A stretch of 64,000 nt of DNA from Helianthus annuus (taxonomy: Eukaryota; Streptophyta; Magnoliopsida; Asterales; Asteraceae). The notes beneath the pieces were generated by a model that was given only the letters and a program-made list of their open reading frames with translations, was not told the DNA's origin and made no database searches. How positions within the stretch are numbered: the first letter of the stretch is position 1; each line of letters opens with the position of its first letter. The stretch covers positions 17,224,611 to 17,288,610 of the forward strand of contig NC_035433.2 in the NCBI RefSeq assembly GCF_002127325.2. Direction: 5' to 3'. The position numbers were made by a program, and so were the translations under genes. Below, in pieces: positions 46,857-60,249 of the stretch.

Positions 46857-49800
46857 TGTGACAACCGTCAATTTTGCATGCATCCGTACAATTAATTAAT
46901 TTTAATTATGAGCTTAATGACCGCGCTTGATTACATCCGATGCTTTAAACTGTTTACTGATTTATGTTATATACATACATGTGCATTCTTTACATACAGT
47001 CACTTCAATTATTTCATACAGACTCTTAGTGACAAACCTGATGCACAAAGCACAGTTAGTACAGTGAGCGAATAACTCAGACACGTGCTGACAATGCCAG
47101 CACTTAGACATATACTATTTTTAGGACAGTATGGGCCAGGGATAAAACACTACACCAGTGTGGAGTGTAGGGAAGTGAGGACCATAAGACTATGTCACTA
47201 GGTGATAGTTTGAGTGCCGGAAAGTGCCTAAAACGCAATTTAATTACAGAATTCCGCATTTTAGTAACAATTCAGCTTTTAATACACTCATATTATATAG
47301 AGTATTGACTAAATGGTCCTGGACACTTTCCTAAGTGTTGGAATTAAATTCGTTACAAAAAGATGCACAAAAGACGCTTTACGGGTCAATTAAACGCTTT
47401 AACGGAACGATGCGAAACCGAACAACCAGACATTACCCGGGACATGAAAATATTGTTAGAAATATTATTTTATTATTTTAAATTAATCATGGTCACAAAA
47501 ATCCCCATGCACTATGCAAACATGACATACACCCACTATACTTGTAAATACCCTTAACCCTTTTATAATTACCTCATAATTAACAAAAATTTACACTTTA
47601 CCCCCCCCCCCATAACCGAAAATCTGCCCTAATCATTAAGATATATTTTTTTTAAATCTTTTGTAAAGAGAATCTTGAGTTCATTGGCCAAATTTCATGT
47701 CATAATTCTCCTACAAGCTAGATGCACATTTCCAAGAAATATTCATCATTTCCTCAAGATACACACCTCTCTCTCTCCTCCCTCTAAAATCGGCTCATAC
47801 CCCCCCCCTCTCTCCACAACTGAATTCCATCAATACCATACATCAAACCTCCATTTCTTCTCCATCAAGCTCACATTCAAGTGGTAAAGATCCTCCATAG
47901 AAGTGAGAAGTTGGAGTGCTCTCAAGAAGCCTTGTTCAAGCTTTTCTCACCATCATTCTTTATCATCTCATCCTAAGATTTCAACCCTAGTCTTGTGCTA
48001 GTAGTAAGTCCATTCATACTCTTGTTCCACTTTGATTCTTGTTCGATTGTTGAATGTTCATGACACACACAAAGCTTAAACAGCTTGCTGAGTTGGATTT
48101 CCAGCCAACTTCAACAGGCTGTAACGGGATCATTTTTAAACGAAAAACGGAATTTCTAAAGCCTAAAATGAGTATTTTGGAATAACTAAACAAATAGCAC
48201 TAGAATCATAATTTTTCGAGACCGTTTACTATTTTTAAATGGTTATTTTTGGACAGCAGCTCAAGCTGCATTCTTACTGCAGAAAAAGTGGGTTATTTTC
48301 GGAGTCACAACTTAAAACCTGAGTAAAATCAACTCATGAAATTTTTACAGTAGATAGACAGCATTGTCAGGACGACCCTCCAACTGGAATTTCGTCAAAC
48401 GGACTTACGGTTGATTTTTAGTGAATATTTCCGTAAACTGCGATCAGAAGGTAACAAATCTGATTGCAGTCGAGAAAATGATTTTCTCTAAAATATGGGT
48501 AACGAATTGGACTTTGATATTTTTACACAATAAACTTTGGAACATGTGTGACATTCTGTGAAAATTTGGTAATTTTTAGAAAAGGTTAACTATTTTATAA
48601 AAATCCTCGAAAACAGTCTGGTTTTGAGTAATAAAGCTGAAATAAAGTAAGTAACGTTTTGTTTGTCGATATGTCGGTTTGATGATTGAAAATGAACTAT
48701 TGGATATATATAAAAGAAAATGATATGCTATTAAAGCATGGACACCTCTATTTACAGAGGAAACTCTGCCGAAATTTTCCGAGAATCCGAACACTTAGTA
48801 AAACATTCGAGAAAATAAATACGAAATAGTTGTCTAACTATTTTTCTAATAAAGTTAAAATAATTATTATTATTTTAACAACATAATGCCAATGTAACGT
48901 AACTCAAAACACTAAACTCTAAGTCAAGGCACGGCCCGTCCGTCTAATAGACGTTAGACCATTGTAGGTAGTCGTGTTTGCTGAGGAGATTTGGGTTACG
49001 AGTACCGAAGACGCAATACTGTAAGTTCATGTCCCCCTTTTCTCTTAACGGTTTTCAGTTTTATACTTCGGGGGTGAAATACATGTTACAATTATTACAG
49101 ACATTTACAGACTTTTACAGACACTTACAGACACTTCAGACATTTACAGACATTTTTATACATGGTATGATTAGCTAAGGAATTTACTGTTAGATCACGT
49201 GAATGGATAGGCTATTATCGTAAGACCATTAATCCTCGTATAAGGACCGAGAGACATGAGTGATAGATCTATTGGGTGTTGCGAGCCCCACACATGGGCC
49301 AGCGTGTGGCTGCATGTGGTGACTATGTCGTTCCGCCGGAAGGACCGGTATGAAGTACGCGTTACAGGTTTGAGTGCTTCCTAGGCCATATCACTTATTA
49401 ATGTATAGCTACACATTAATTGATCTGTTCTTCCTTATTGCTACATACCAAGGACATACATTTATACAGACATATTTCACAATCTATACAGACACACATT
49501 AACGATTTATACAGACTCGCATACACATGAACTCGCTCAACCTTTGTTGATGTTCTCCAAACTACATGTATTTCAGGAAATTAAGTATGGATCTGGCGGG
49601 CGTTGGAATTTCAAGTCATGTTAAGTATAAAGATGTCATCCATGGTTTTTGGTTTGGCCAGTGTGTCTTAATCCTGGACGAGACACGTCTTCCAAACTTG
49701 GATTACAACTATTATCTTTGTCGAGTCCTTAGCAAACTTTTACACAATTCATCTGGTTTGTAAAACTTAAATTTTGAAGTCTACATTTTAGACAATGTTG

Positions 49801-49931
49801 TTATGTTTTAAACTCATTTTATGGATGACAAATCTTTGGTATTATCATATAGATTGTTTGATATGGTTGAATGCAATGATAACCAGTAAGTCACCCCATA
49901 ATCACGCTTCCGCAAAAGTCAGGGTGTGACA
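46857..49931 (+). repeat. 3' LTR of element G
   Basis: 3075 bp copy of 37289-40310 with an extra 45 bp at 47711-47755, different poly-C lengths and scattered substitutions. It ends GGGTGTGACA and is followed by TATTT. Confidence 0.95.
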
Positions 49932-49936
49932 TATTT

Positions 49937-50173
49937 AAGGTATGTTACGCTTATGTTGCTATTCCAGAGTGTTTGTCGCGTTAAACTGATTACGTTTACA
50001 CACCAGTTCGCGTATAACTTCCCAGAAAGCGATATAGAATTCAAAATCGATCAAAAATCAACATGTGCATAAAATCAAACGTAAATGACAAACATTGGGA
50101 TCAAAACACACTCTTTTATTAATATTGTATTGTTTAATGTTTGTACAATGCTATTACAAGCACAGATGTCACA
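49937..50173 (-). repeat. Element F 3' LTR, proximal part
   Basis: The minus-strand LTR starts TGTGACATCTGTGC at 50173, preceded by the purine tract GTAGGGGAGAC. It continues at 37288 on the other side of G. Confidence 0.8.
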
Positions 50174-50190
50174 GTCTCCCCTACTTCAGG

Positions 50191-50209
50191 AAATTTCGTC
50201 CCGAAATTT
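50191..50209 (-). promoter_or_regulatory. Perfect AAATTTCG stem-loop before the 3' LTR of element F
   Basis: AAATTTCG/CGAAATTT with a GGA loop on the minus strand, 17 nt from the LTR. The stop codon of pol overlaps its first bases. Confidence 0.6.
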
Positions 50210-53200
50210 ATTTAGAGGAAACTCGTGAGAATAGGTGTGGATATTTCGCTTTCATCTGATCTTCACATTCCCAAGTAAACTCTGGGCCACGTTTAGATTC
50301 CCAGCGAACTTTGACCAACCGAATCCGTTTGTTCTTCAACTGTTTGAATGTACGGTCCACTATCTCCACAGGTTTCTCGACAAAGTGCATTATGTTATCA
50401 ACACGAATTTCGTCAAGTGGTATGTAGAGGTTCTCATCAGCTAAGCACTTTCTGAGATTGGACACATGGAATGTTGGGTGAACATTTCCAAGTTTAGGAG
50501 GTAGCTCTAGTCTGTAGGCTACTTTTCCGATTCTCTCAACGATATTGAATGGTCCAACATAGCGTGGTGCAAGTTTTCCTTTCTTTCCAAATCTAATCAC
50601 ACCTTTCCAAGGAGACACCTTGAGTAGGACATGATCACCGACTTGAAATTCTAAGGGCTTGCGTCATCGATCCGCATAACTCTTTTGACGGCTTCTAGCT
50701 GTCTGAAGGTTATCACGAATCTTCTTGACCTTATCTGTAGCCTCTAGAATGAGTTCAAGTCCCATAAGCTGAGTTCACCTATCTCATTCCAGCAGTCCGG
50801 TGAACGACATTTTCGACCGTATAAAGCTTCGAAAGGAGCCATGTTGATTCTAGAGTGATAACTATTGTTGTAGGAGAATTCGATCAATGGTAGATGCGAA
50901 TCCCAACTACCACCAAAATCGATCACACAAGCTCTAAGCATATCCTCCGATGTCTGGATTGTTCACTCAGATTGACCATCTGTCTGCGGATGGTACGTTG
51001 AGCTCAAATGAAGTTGGGTACCCCTGGCAGATTGCATGGTTCTCCAAAAACGAGACGAGAATCGAGCATCTCTGTCAGATATAATGTTCAAAGGAACACC
51101 ATGTCGAGATACAATCTCATCAACATATATCTTGGCTAGCTTGTCAGCAGATAGATCCTCACGGATCGGTAAGAAATGTGTGGACTTTGTAAGACGATCA
51201 ACAACAACCCAAATGGCGTCATGACCTCTTTTAGTGCGCGGTAACTTGGTAATGAGATCCATAGAAATGTTTTCCCATTTCCAAACCGGAATCTCTGGTT
51301 GCTCCAATAATCTAGAGGGATGCTGGTGTTCTGCCTTAACCTTAAGATCCTTATACATTGGAAACATATAAGGCAATATCTTTCTTCATACCCGGCCACC
51401 AATACTGGGTTCGAAGATCCTTATATATTTTGTGTGCACCAAGATGAACAGAATAGCGAGACTTATGAGCTTCATCCATTAGCAAGGTGCGAAGATTGTC
51501 TATACTTGGGACCCACAAACAGCCCATGAAGTAAAATATCCTAAAGTCTCTCAGTTCAAGCTCAGGCTTAGTATGACACGGTAACTCTTTACCCATCAAG
51601 TCTTATGTAACACAAGTATGTTGAGCTTGAATTATGCGGGTTTGAATGTCAGATCGAACTTGAACACAGCGAAGCTTGACACGTTCCTTACGACTCAATG
51701 CGTCAACCACGACATTCGCCTTACCAGGATGGTAACGAATTTCGCAATCGTAGTCGTTTAGGAGTTCAACCCAACGTCGTTCCCTCATGTTTAGTTCTTT
51801 CTGATTGAAGATATGCTGGAGACTCTTGTGGTCAGTAAACACTACGCACTTTGTACCGTACAGCTAGTGTCTACAGATTTTGAGAGCAAAGACTACTGCA
51901 CCTAAATCAAGATCATGAGTGGTGTAGTTTTTCTCGTGTACTTTCAGCTGTCTTGATGCATAGGCTATAACTTTGTTTCTTTGCATAAGAACGTAGCCAA
52001 GGCCTAAGTTGGATGCATCACAGTACACAACAAAATCGTCATTACCCTCGCGCAAAGATAAAATAGGTGCATCACACAGTTTCTGTTTCAAGGTCTGGAA
52101 AGCTTCTTCCTGTTTGGATCCCCACTCAAAAGGTTTGTTCTTCTGAGTTAAAGTAGTGAGAGGAACCGCAATCTTGGAGAAGTTTTCAATGAACCGGCGG
52201 TAATAACCCGCTAGACCAAGAAATGAACGAACCTCGGTAGGAGTAGTAGGTGTATCCCAATCCTTAATCGCACTGATTTTTGCGGGATCTACATGTATAC
52301 CTTGTCCGTTGACGATATGCCCCAAAAATTGAACTTCCTTAAGCCAGAACTCGCACTTGGAGAATTTGGCGAAAAGCTGTTCTTTCTTTAGGAGCTCCAT
52401 TGTAAGACGAAGATGTTGCTCATGATCAGCTCGAGTCTTAGAATAAATCAGAATATCATCAATGAAAAAAATGATGAACTTGTCCAAATAAGGCTTACAA
52501 ACCCTATTCATCAAGTCCATGAAGACAGCAGGAGCATTTGTTAAACCGAAGGGCATAACAGTGAACTCATAATGACCATAACGCTTACGAAAAGCTGTCT
52601 TGGGAATATCTTCTTCGAGAACTCGAAGTTGCTGATACCCAGAACGAAGGTCAATCTTTGAAAAGCAAGTAGCACCCTGTAGCTGATCAAAGAGATCATC
52701 AATGCGACGTAGGGATATCGATTCTTGATGGTAAGCTTGTTAAGCTCACGGTAATCGATACACATCCTGAATGATCCATCTTTCTTTTTTACAAATAGGA
52801 CGGGATCTCCCCAAGGTGAAAAGCTCGGACGAATGAATCCTTTGTCAGAAAGCTCCTGAAGCTGCTTAGATAGCTCTTGCATCTCAGACGGTGCAAGATG
52901 ATAAGGTGACTTAGCAATAGGATTTGCGCCAGGCACGAGATCAATGCGAAACTCAACTTGGCGTACAGGGGGTAAACCAGGTAATTCTTCGGGAAATACC
53001 TCAGGATAATCCCGAACAACAGGGATATCTTGGATTTTCTTACCCTTGCCTTTATCCTCTACGACATGTGCCAAGAAAGCAACATATTTCTTTCGTAGGT
53101 ATTTGCGGGCTTGGGTACAAGGCATGAGTTTAAGGCTACTAGCAGGTTTCTCCCCATGAACTTCTAAAATCTCACTAATCGAAAGCGGTATACGGACCAA

Positions 53201-54701
53201 CTTCTCAAAACATACCACCTCAGCATGGTACTTAGATAACTAATCCATTCCTACTATAACATCGAAGCTCCCAAGTTGCATCGGTGTGAGGTCAATAAGG
53301 AAAAGATGGTTATTGAGATCAACTGGCAATTTCGAAGAACAGAGTCGAGTAAAACAGGTTCACCACTAGCTACTTCTACTGTCAATGGCTTTCCTAGTCT
53401 TGTTCTAGTCATCGCAAGCAAAGGCTCAAATGCAGAGGACACAAAACTCTTATCGGCACCCGAATCAAATAGAACAGAAGTAGGATGGTTGTTAACAAGG
53501 AATGTACCGTTCACCACTTCGTTATCTGCACGCGCCTCATTTACATTCAGATTAAAAGCTCTACCACGAGCCTGTGCCTGATTTGCGTTTGCCAACCTCG
53601 GGCAGTTGTTCCTGTAGTGGGTCAGATCCCCACAGTTGAAACATGAACCAGGCGGATAGTGAGGTCGTGCAGGATTCTGGGCAGGGTTTTGTACTGCTTG
53701 GTTTCGAGCTGCCTGATTTTGGTTTGGAGCAAAACGGCAGGTGTTTGCAAGATGACCAGACTTGCCACAATTCGTGCAGATGCGACATTGCAACTGTGGC
53801 TGGTGATGGCTGTTGCATCTGTTGCACAAAGGTGCATTTCCCGCATACTGCCTCTTGGCAGCAGGTTGTGCAGCCTGATTAGGAGCAGCCTGATTTGTCT
53901 AAGCAGTGACAGCGAAGTTCTTGGAAGCCTTACGCTTCCTCGATTTCTTTGAAGACCCAACGGCCTTCTAGCCCTTTTCCCAGTGGTGTTATCAGACTGT
54001 TTCTGCTTCTTATCCCCTTTCCCGTGGAGTTTACCCTTCTTGACTTGAGAGTCTGTTAGGGTTGCAGCTAGCTCAATGGCCTGTCGGACGGTAGTAGGGT
54101 TGCTTCCAGTGACAATATCCTGAACAGGATCTGGCAAACCGTCTATGTATTTCTCAATAACCTTATCCAAAGGCGTGACCATTGTCGGACAGAGCAAGCT
54201 TAACTCCTCATATCTGTCTGTATAAGCCCGATGTTCACCACTGTCTTGCTTCAGATCATGGAACTCATCTTCGAGTGCACTCTGCTCGTGACGAGGACAA
54301 AATTCTCTCATCATGAGAGCTCTAAGTTCTTCCCAAGTCTGACCCAAGGCAACATCAGCACCTCTATCTCTCATTACCCCATTCGACCAGGTAAGAGCCC
54401 TCTTTTGGAATACACTAGAAGCAAACTCGACTTTACGATTGTTCGGACACTGAACATGGCGAAATGTGCTCTCAAGACTCTTAAACCAATGGAGAAGCCA
54501 TGTTGCTCCTTCAGTACCACTAAACTTGAGCGGTTTAGCCGAGTTAAACTGTTTAAGGTTGCACGGAGCAGGTGCATTAACATTATTATTGGTGGCTTGG
54601 TTTATTTGAGTTATGAGACCAGGTAGCATAGCAGCCATCTACTGTGCTATAATAGTTGCCAGTTCGCCATCAGGTTGAGGAACGTTACGTCAAGGAGGCA
54701 T
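50208..54701 (-). pseudogene. Element F gag-pol, decayed chromovirus polyprotein
   Basis: Minus strand from ATG 54701 to TAA 50208-50210. Gag has FSGTEGATWLLHWFKSLEST and zinc knuckles CTNCGKSGHLANTC and CFNCGDLTHYRNNC (53830-53600). Protease has [14 protein letters not shown] (about 53450). RT is 53000-52400, with [11 protein letters not shown] near 52440. RNase H has [13 protein letters not shown] near 52020. Integrase has SMDLITKLP, IISDRDARF and HPQTDGQSE (51270-50960). A chromodomain-like C-terminus is [18 protein letters not shown] (50320-50240). Stops are at 54690, 54639, 53240, 51864, 50963 and 50664. Frameshifts lie near 53950, 53330, 52710-52550, 51370 and 50760. Catalytic residues are mostly still visible. 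Confidence 0.88.
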
Positions 54702-55285
54702 GCTAAAAGAGGAAACATGAGAGAAAACGAGTGAGATGATGTGATGAAAAATGAGATATCAAAAAATCGACAAAATGCAAGGATGGTGGTCATTTGTTTG
54801 TTACCACAAAGCAAACAAACAACACACAGTGACAAATCAAAGTAAATGAGTCATAATAATGTATCGCGAAGATATGCTCGCCTATAAGTGAATACTCACC
54901 CCAAGAGTTCCCAGGTAAAAGTGACTGGTCTGATACTACGGATTTGTACGAACACTCTAGCCTTAGACAGAAAACTCAGGGTACAGGCATTCACTCTTCC
55001 AGTTTGCACGTGTTCACATTATTTAGACTCAAATTTTGACGAGATTTTGAAAATTTGGAAGGCATAAAGCCAAAAAGAAATCATCTAAGGATAGATGATT
55101 GATTTCAAAATCATTTGGGAAATTGTGTTCAAGTTTTGGTAATCACCTAAGGATAGGTGACGAGTATTATTTTAAGATCTAAACACAAGTAAACTTGTGT
55201 TAGGGTCCTAGAAAGTTATAGTCTAGGTCAAAGCATTACTAATAACCTAATTCCCTATAACCATTGGCTCTGATACCAACTCTTC
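54702..55285 (-). other. Element F leader and primer-binding site
   Basis: The primer site TGGTATCAGAGCC is at 55266-55278 (minus), seven bases from the LTR. The rest of the leader shows a repeated CACCTAAGGATAGGTGA-like motif near 55083-55161 and no ORF. Confidence 0.8.
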
Positions 55286-57412
55286 TGTCACACCCCGACC
55301 GCGTAAAACAACAAACCGTGGCGGAAACGTCGGGGAGTGATGCGACAGAATTATTGTTTCAACAACCATGGTAATTAAAGTTATGTATTATTAAGATTTA
55401 AAGTTTACATTGTCTTTGAGTTCAAACTAAAACAACATAATAACTGTCTTTTAAGTCACTAAGGCCTGAGTCCGCCTAAGTGAAGCACAATCAACATCAT
55501 GCATTAGCACCTGAAAACACATGTAAAAATAGGTACGTCAGCATAAAAATTCATGTGGGATACATAGGTTTTGTTTATGCAGGAATCATGACTTGCGGTT
55601 TAGAAAATGTTTAATAAAAAGTAGTCATGAACCGTGTAAAATGTTTTTCCTTTTATGAAATCATATGAAAATCGATACGAAAATCAAATGATAATGAAAG
55701 GACAATGCATGGTTAAATGAATAACCAAGTAAAAGTGAATGTGTATAAAATGTGTACTTTGTAAAACAATGTCATGTTCATGTAAAAAATGTTTCATGTC
55801 TTGCCAAATGGTTTAGATAACGCAACAATGTATAATACAATAAAAGCACTTATATATAGGAAGTACCACCGGCGTATCCACCATGCTTTTATCATATAAA
55901 CATAGCCCCGTTACATAAATCACTTATCAATAACCAACCAAAATGTAAAGTTCAATGTCAAAATGTTCATGTGAAAACCATGTTTAATGTCATGTGTAAC
56001 ATGTATCATGTATATCAAAATAAAATGCATAACAAGTAGCAAGTACCTACTTAAACTATGTGATGATGCCAATGTGAAACAAATGTCATGTATCGTGAAT
56101 AACAAGTAATTACTCAACCATAGGAAAAATGTACAAAACAATGTTTTTGAATAAACCTAAGTTTGAATAAAATGTTATGTTTTGCAGAAAACAATGCTTT
56201 ATGATTACAAACATTTATGCAGTAATGTTAATCGCATACATTCAAGCCTTGCGATTGTGGCGACAAACCTTTAAACAAATTAAAGGTTTACCTAAGTTAT
56301 GTAGTCGGATTCTGTCATTCCCAACTTCCAAACAAACCTAGGAAGTCGGAAACGGGAGTTGTCAATTCCTATGGTACCATTACATACTACCGAGCGGCGT
56401 GATCAATGTTAATGAATGTATTATTGTCCTGATTAAACACACCAAATGTCATAACCAATGTAAGCATGCTATGAAAACCATGTACTAGGAATGCTAAGTA
56501 AACATGCCTAGTAGAAATGTTCATGTAAAACAATGTGCTAGCATGCTCAGTAAACATACATAGCAGAAATTTCATGTAAAACAATGTGTACATATGCTAA
56601 GTAAACATATGCAACAAATGTGTAATAAATCAATGCGCTAGCATGCTTGACATACATAGCAAATTACAATTGAAAGCATGTACTATAAGTGTACTAGGTG
56701 AAACTAGCATGTTTATGCATAAAAGCATGAAATGCACGAAAGTAACACGTATGTACATGTGTATCACCCGAAAATATTTGAAAACGGTAAAAGAGGGGAA
56801 CTATGTACTCACTTGGGATTGCCTAATAGTCTTGAGAATAAGACCAAATAAGGCTCCAAGGATCACGAATCAACCGACACCTAGTATAGGTAACTATGTT
56901 AATAAACGGATCCTAAATCGGGAGATAGGATAGAATGAGGTTCTATAAATCAAATGAGTATTTGAACTCATATGGTATGATTTAATAGTCCCAACATTCT
57001 GAATTGAAAGTCTACTTAAGTGCTTTTGACCCGTTTCGACCCATTATGGTAGTATAAGCTACTATGATGTGTCGTTTGCGTAAAACTATGTTCAGATGGT
57101 TAACTATGTGCTATGCCAAGTCTTACATGCCCAATTACCCCTAAACATGTTACTAAATCAGATTATATGTCAAAAATATGTTCACATAGGCAAAATACGG
57201 ATTTATGCTTCAAAAGGGCATTTTGGTCATTTCCTATGGGCATACAAGCTAACTAGCAAATGACTAACCAATCCTATGTGATCATAAGGTATAACCTCAG
57301 AGGTTATTCCCTATGCAACTATGATCACTAAGTAAGCTTGGTCGGATCCTAATGATCGACCAACCGGGTCGGGTTCGAAAGTGTAAGCGGTTGTTTAGAC
57401 CGCTTAACTTAC
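55286..57412 (-). repeat. Element F 5' LTR, part downstream of insertion H
   Basis: Minus-strand LTR ending CGGTCGGGGTGTGACA at 55286. The intron-like donor CCCAA|GTGAGT is at 56812 and the acceptor ATGTGTTTTCAG at 55511 (1302 bp). A 48-bp-period repeat with AGTAAACAT cores lies inside (56490-56660). It is interrupted by H at 57413. Confidence 0.85.
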
Positions 57413-58216
57413 TGTTGGGATTGAACCCTACCAGAGGAACAGATAATGAAAGCCAAAACCGGATCACAACAGTGGACTCATAATAAACAGTTGTTTACAC
57501 TTGGCTTTCCCCTTGATAGTGGTAATCTAACAGCTGATAGATCCTAAGTACTGCTCACTATAACAACTGATGAACCAAACACTGATGAAACTCTAAAGAC
57601 TACTGAAGACAAACATTGTTGCTCTATCTACTGTTGTTTCCTAAGTACTGCTGAAGACACAAGCACTGCCCATTCAAGGACTGATCACCTTTGAAGAAAG
57701 CACTGATGCTCAACATCAGTGCTCAGGCTACAACAGTGGAACGTGAAGCAGTAGTTATCTCTTGTTTTGTATTGTACTTATAATCAGTTGTTAACATCAG
57801 TAGTTTGTATAGAACAGTGTTTGTAGGTTGTTAGGTTGTTAGATGTCACTATCATGGTGACGTCAGCTGAGATGCCTCAGTAGTTTGGTTTGCCTATAAA
57901 TGGAGCAGTACCCTGTACTGTTACATTTGATTGACTGAGTGGATTCTTCTTCCCCAGTCCAATCCTTTCATCTTGTGCAACCAACCTTGGGGTATCAGGC
58001 TGAGGGGGAGCTTAGTTTTGTAAGTTGCATTGTAATCTTTTGATTTGCTTTGTAACCTTTCGACTGATGAAAAGCAATTGTTTATCAAACTATTCTCTTC
58101 TTTGGATTGTGTTTACAAAGTTTGTATTCATTTCCGCTGCACTTTTCACTGTTTCATATTTTCTGAATGTTCGATTTATACAAACAACACAATCATGAGA
58201 GCCTCCGATCCTAACA
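57413..58216 (+). repeat. 5' LTR of element H
   Basis: 804 bp. The first 350 bp are rich in CACTGATG, CTACTGTTG and ACTGCTGA motifs that recur in the leader (59500-60140) and in the coding region. GAGGGGGAGC occurs near 58003. Confidence 0.85.
57858..57900 (+). promoter_or_regulatory. LTR promoter of element H: TGACGTCA and TATA box
   Basis: The perfect palindrome TGACGTCA (57858-57865), a bZIP/TGA-factor type site, lies 29 bp before TATAAA (57895-57900). TCAGCTGA overlaps the end of the palindrome. Plant bZIP factors bind such sites in stress responses; activity here is inferred. Confidence 0.55.
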
Positions 58217-58218
58217 AT

Positions 58219-58230
58219 TGGTATCAGAGC
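58219..58230 (+). other. Primer-binding site of element H
   Basis: TGGTATCAGAGC, two bases after the LTR end. Confidence 0.9.
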
Positions 58231-60249
58231 CCGGACAGTCAAATTCGATCTAACAATCAATTTGACGTAACGGTTCAGCTCAAAATTCATTGATACTAAG
58301 GTTGATCGTATTTAGTTGAAAAACAGAGCAACGAGAAATCATGTTCAAAATGATGGATCACATACTTTGTAAAACAACCAAGATGTCATAAGCATCCACA
58401 AATTTCAAACAACAAGTGATGTCATGCACAAATCACCCATAGTTTTCAGATCTGAAAACATGTTTGGTAACTATGGTATGACTATCTGCATTTAAAATTG
58501 ATCTCAACTGTTGATATGAAATTTGTGATGATTTCATCATATTTTATACTAAAGTATGAACCTCAGATTAATGAAACCTATGTTCATATAAACAATAGTG
58601 TTTTGTTAACATAGAAAGAGGGAAATAAAAGTTTTGTCATGAAATCTTATGTGATAAAAAGCAGGTTGAGAATCCTCAAAATGACCAAATCAACCCTGTC
58701 AAAACACATTATGAAAAACTGGGGTCTAAACAGTCCAAATCATACGTAATGTGAGAATTGGTAATAAAACATGTACAAATGTGACCAGATCTCTCAAAAC
58801 ATTGCTGAAAATGTTTTTGGATTGAGGATTCTTCTTATGAATGGGAAGGGTAAAAAGGGAAGAAGAAAATGAACAAAACTCAAAAGTGTGCTTATCTCAA
58901 AACTTTTGAAGCCAAAAGAAAAAGTGTATAAGCATAAAACACTTATGAGGTCGAAGTTGGGTAAACAATGGTCATCATGCAACTGTGTGCATTCATCAAA
59001 TACAGGAATTGTTCAGGTAACAATGGCATCTCCAGTGATTGACCTTAAAAGAAGAATTTACAATCAATTGACAAGAAAATGATCCTAAACAGTGGTCAAA
59101 ATAACTTGAGAATGATATGATCAAGAGCTTATTTGGAAAGTTACCAGATCCTTTTGATGGTATTTTCAAAATTTTTACAAATTTTTTTTCTCAGAATAAA
59201 ACCAGATATATTATTTTTTATATAATATATTTTGTAGTTTTACTCATTTTTGATAGTAAAAAGTTCATCTCTGGTCAGGATGTAATTTCCTTATTTTTTG
59301 TGTGAAGTTACTATTCCTAAAACTGATCAAAAGGAAATGGTACACATGTCAAGGTCATGTTAAGCTCAAGTTAGTTTATCACAGATCAAAAATTGGTTGC
59401 AAATTGATTTTGAACTACTGAGATACTCATGTTCTAGTTCAAATAATTAGACACAAAATGAGTAGCCTTAGTAGAAAAGTCTTCATCATCTGGGATGCTA
59501 AACCACTGTCAGGAATAATGAACATGTGGCAAAACCTTGAACAAAGATTTCTGAGATTACTGCCGGCAATTTAAACTTGATAATCTACATCTAAAATGTA
59601 TTTTGTTAAGCATAGCATTTCTGGAGCTCAACAGATGTTGGACATGATATTGTGTTTACACAAGACAAAATCAATTCCTACATCTGAACAAGCAGATGCT
59701 AACATTATTTGTCAAAAGTTAAAACACTGCTGCACTAACAGTTGTTGTACTAATGGACTTCATTTTATTTTCTACCACTGTTTTCCCTTAACTGCTGCCG
59801 TGTTTTCGAACATTTACTTTCTAAAGTCTGTCCACTGCTGAAAGTCAACCCCTGCTCTTTCATTTTTTTGATAAGCACGGTTGTACAAAATCAGTGTTCT
59901 ATCCACTGATATGCTATAAACTGATGTTGTAAAAGCATCCACTGATGGTAAAAATCACCCACTGCTCTATTTATTACCATTGTAACCACTGATGTTTGTT
60001 TCATCAGTGGCTCCCAAAACAACTGTCCTCCATTATTTACTTTTCCATCAGGGGCTAGCACGTGGTCAGTTTTTAGTCGTCAGATCGTTATAACCGCTGC
60101 CACATCAGCATTCACTTGTTCCCTAAAATAAAACCCTGATTAAACCCAAACAGGGGCTCACACTGTCGAATTGAATTCCAAAAATTCTCTTCTCAAATCA
60201 GTTTCCCACTCTTCTTCACAAAAACTTTCTTCGATCTTCTTCATCAAAA
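58231..60249 (+). other. Element H leader, no gag or pol
   Basis: AT-rich with only short accidental frames. From about 59500 to 60140 it is dense in CACTGCTG/CACTGATG motifs like the LTR. I find no zinc knuckle, protease, integrase or RT motif. Confidence 0.6.

Larger units (their letters stand above)
37289..49931 (+). mobile_element. Element G: Ty3/gypsy element with intact gag but eroded pol
   Basis: LTRs are 37289-40310 and 46857-49931, with primer site 40314-40325. TATTT target duplications are perfect (37284-37288, 49932-49936). The interior holds a hairpin array, a decayed pre-gag ORF, an intact 349-codon gag, a short decayed stretch of RT and about 1.9 kb of non-coding sequence. Because the LTRs are still close, pol was probably lost before this insertion, so G is a gag-only non-autonomous element. 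Confidence 0.93.
34665..57412 (-). mobile_element. Element F: decayed Ty3/gypsy chromovirus hosting G and H
   Basis: Minus-strand element with its 5' LTR at 55286-57412 (start beyond H), leader 54702-55285, gag-pol 54701-50208, and 3' LTR 50173-49937 plus 37288-34665. The region 34665-35975 is a direct copy of about 56115-57412, which identifies the two LTRs. The total LTR would be about 3.7 kb. G interrupts the 3' LTR with a perfect TATTT duplication, and H interrupts the 5' LTR. Many stops and frameshifts make it the most decayed element together with A. Confidence 0.88.
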
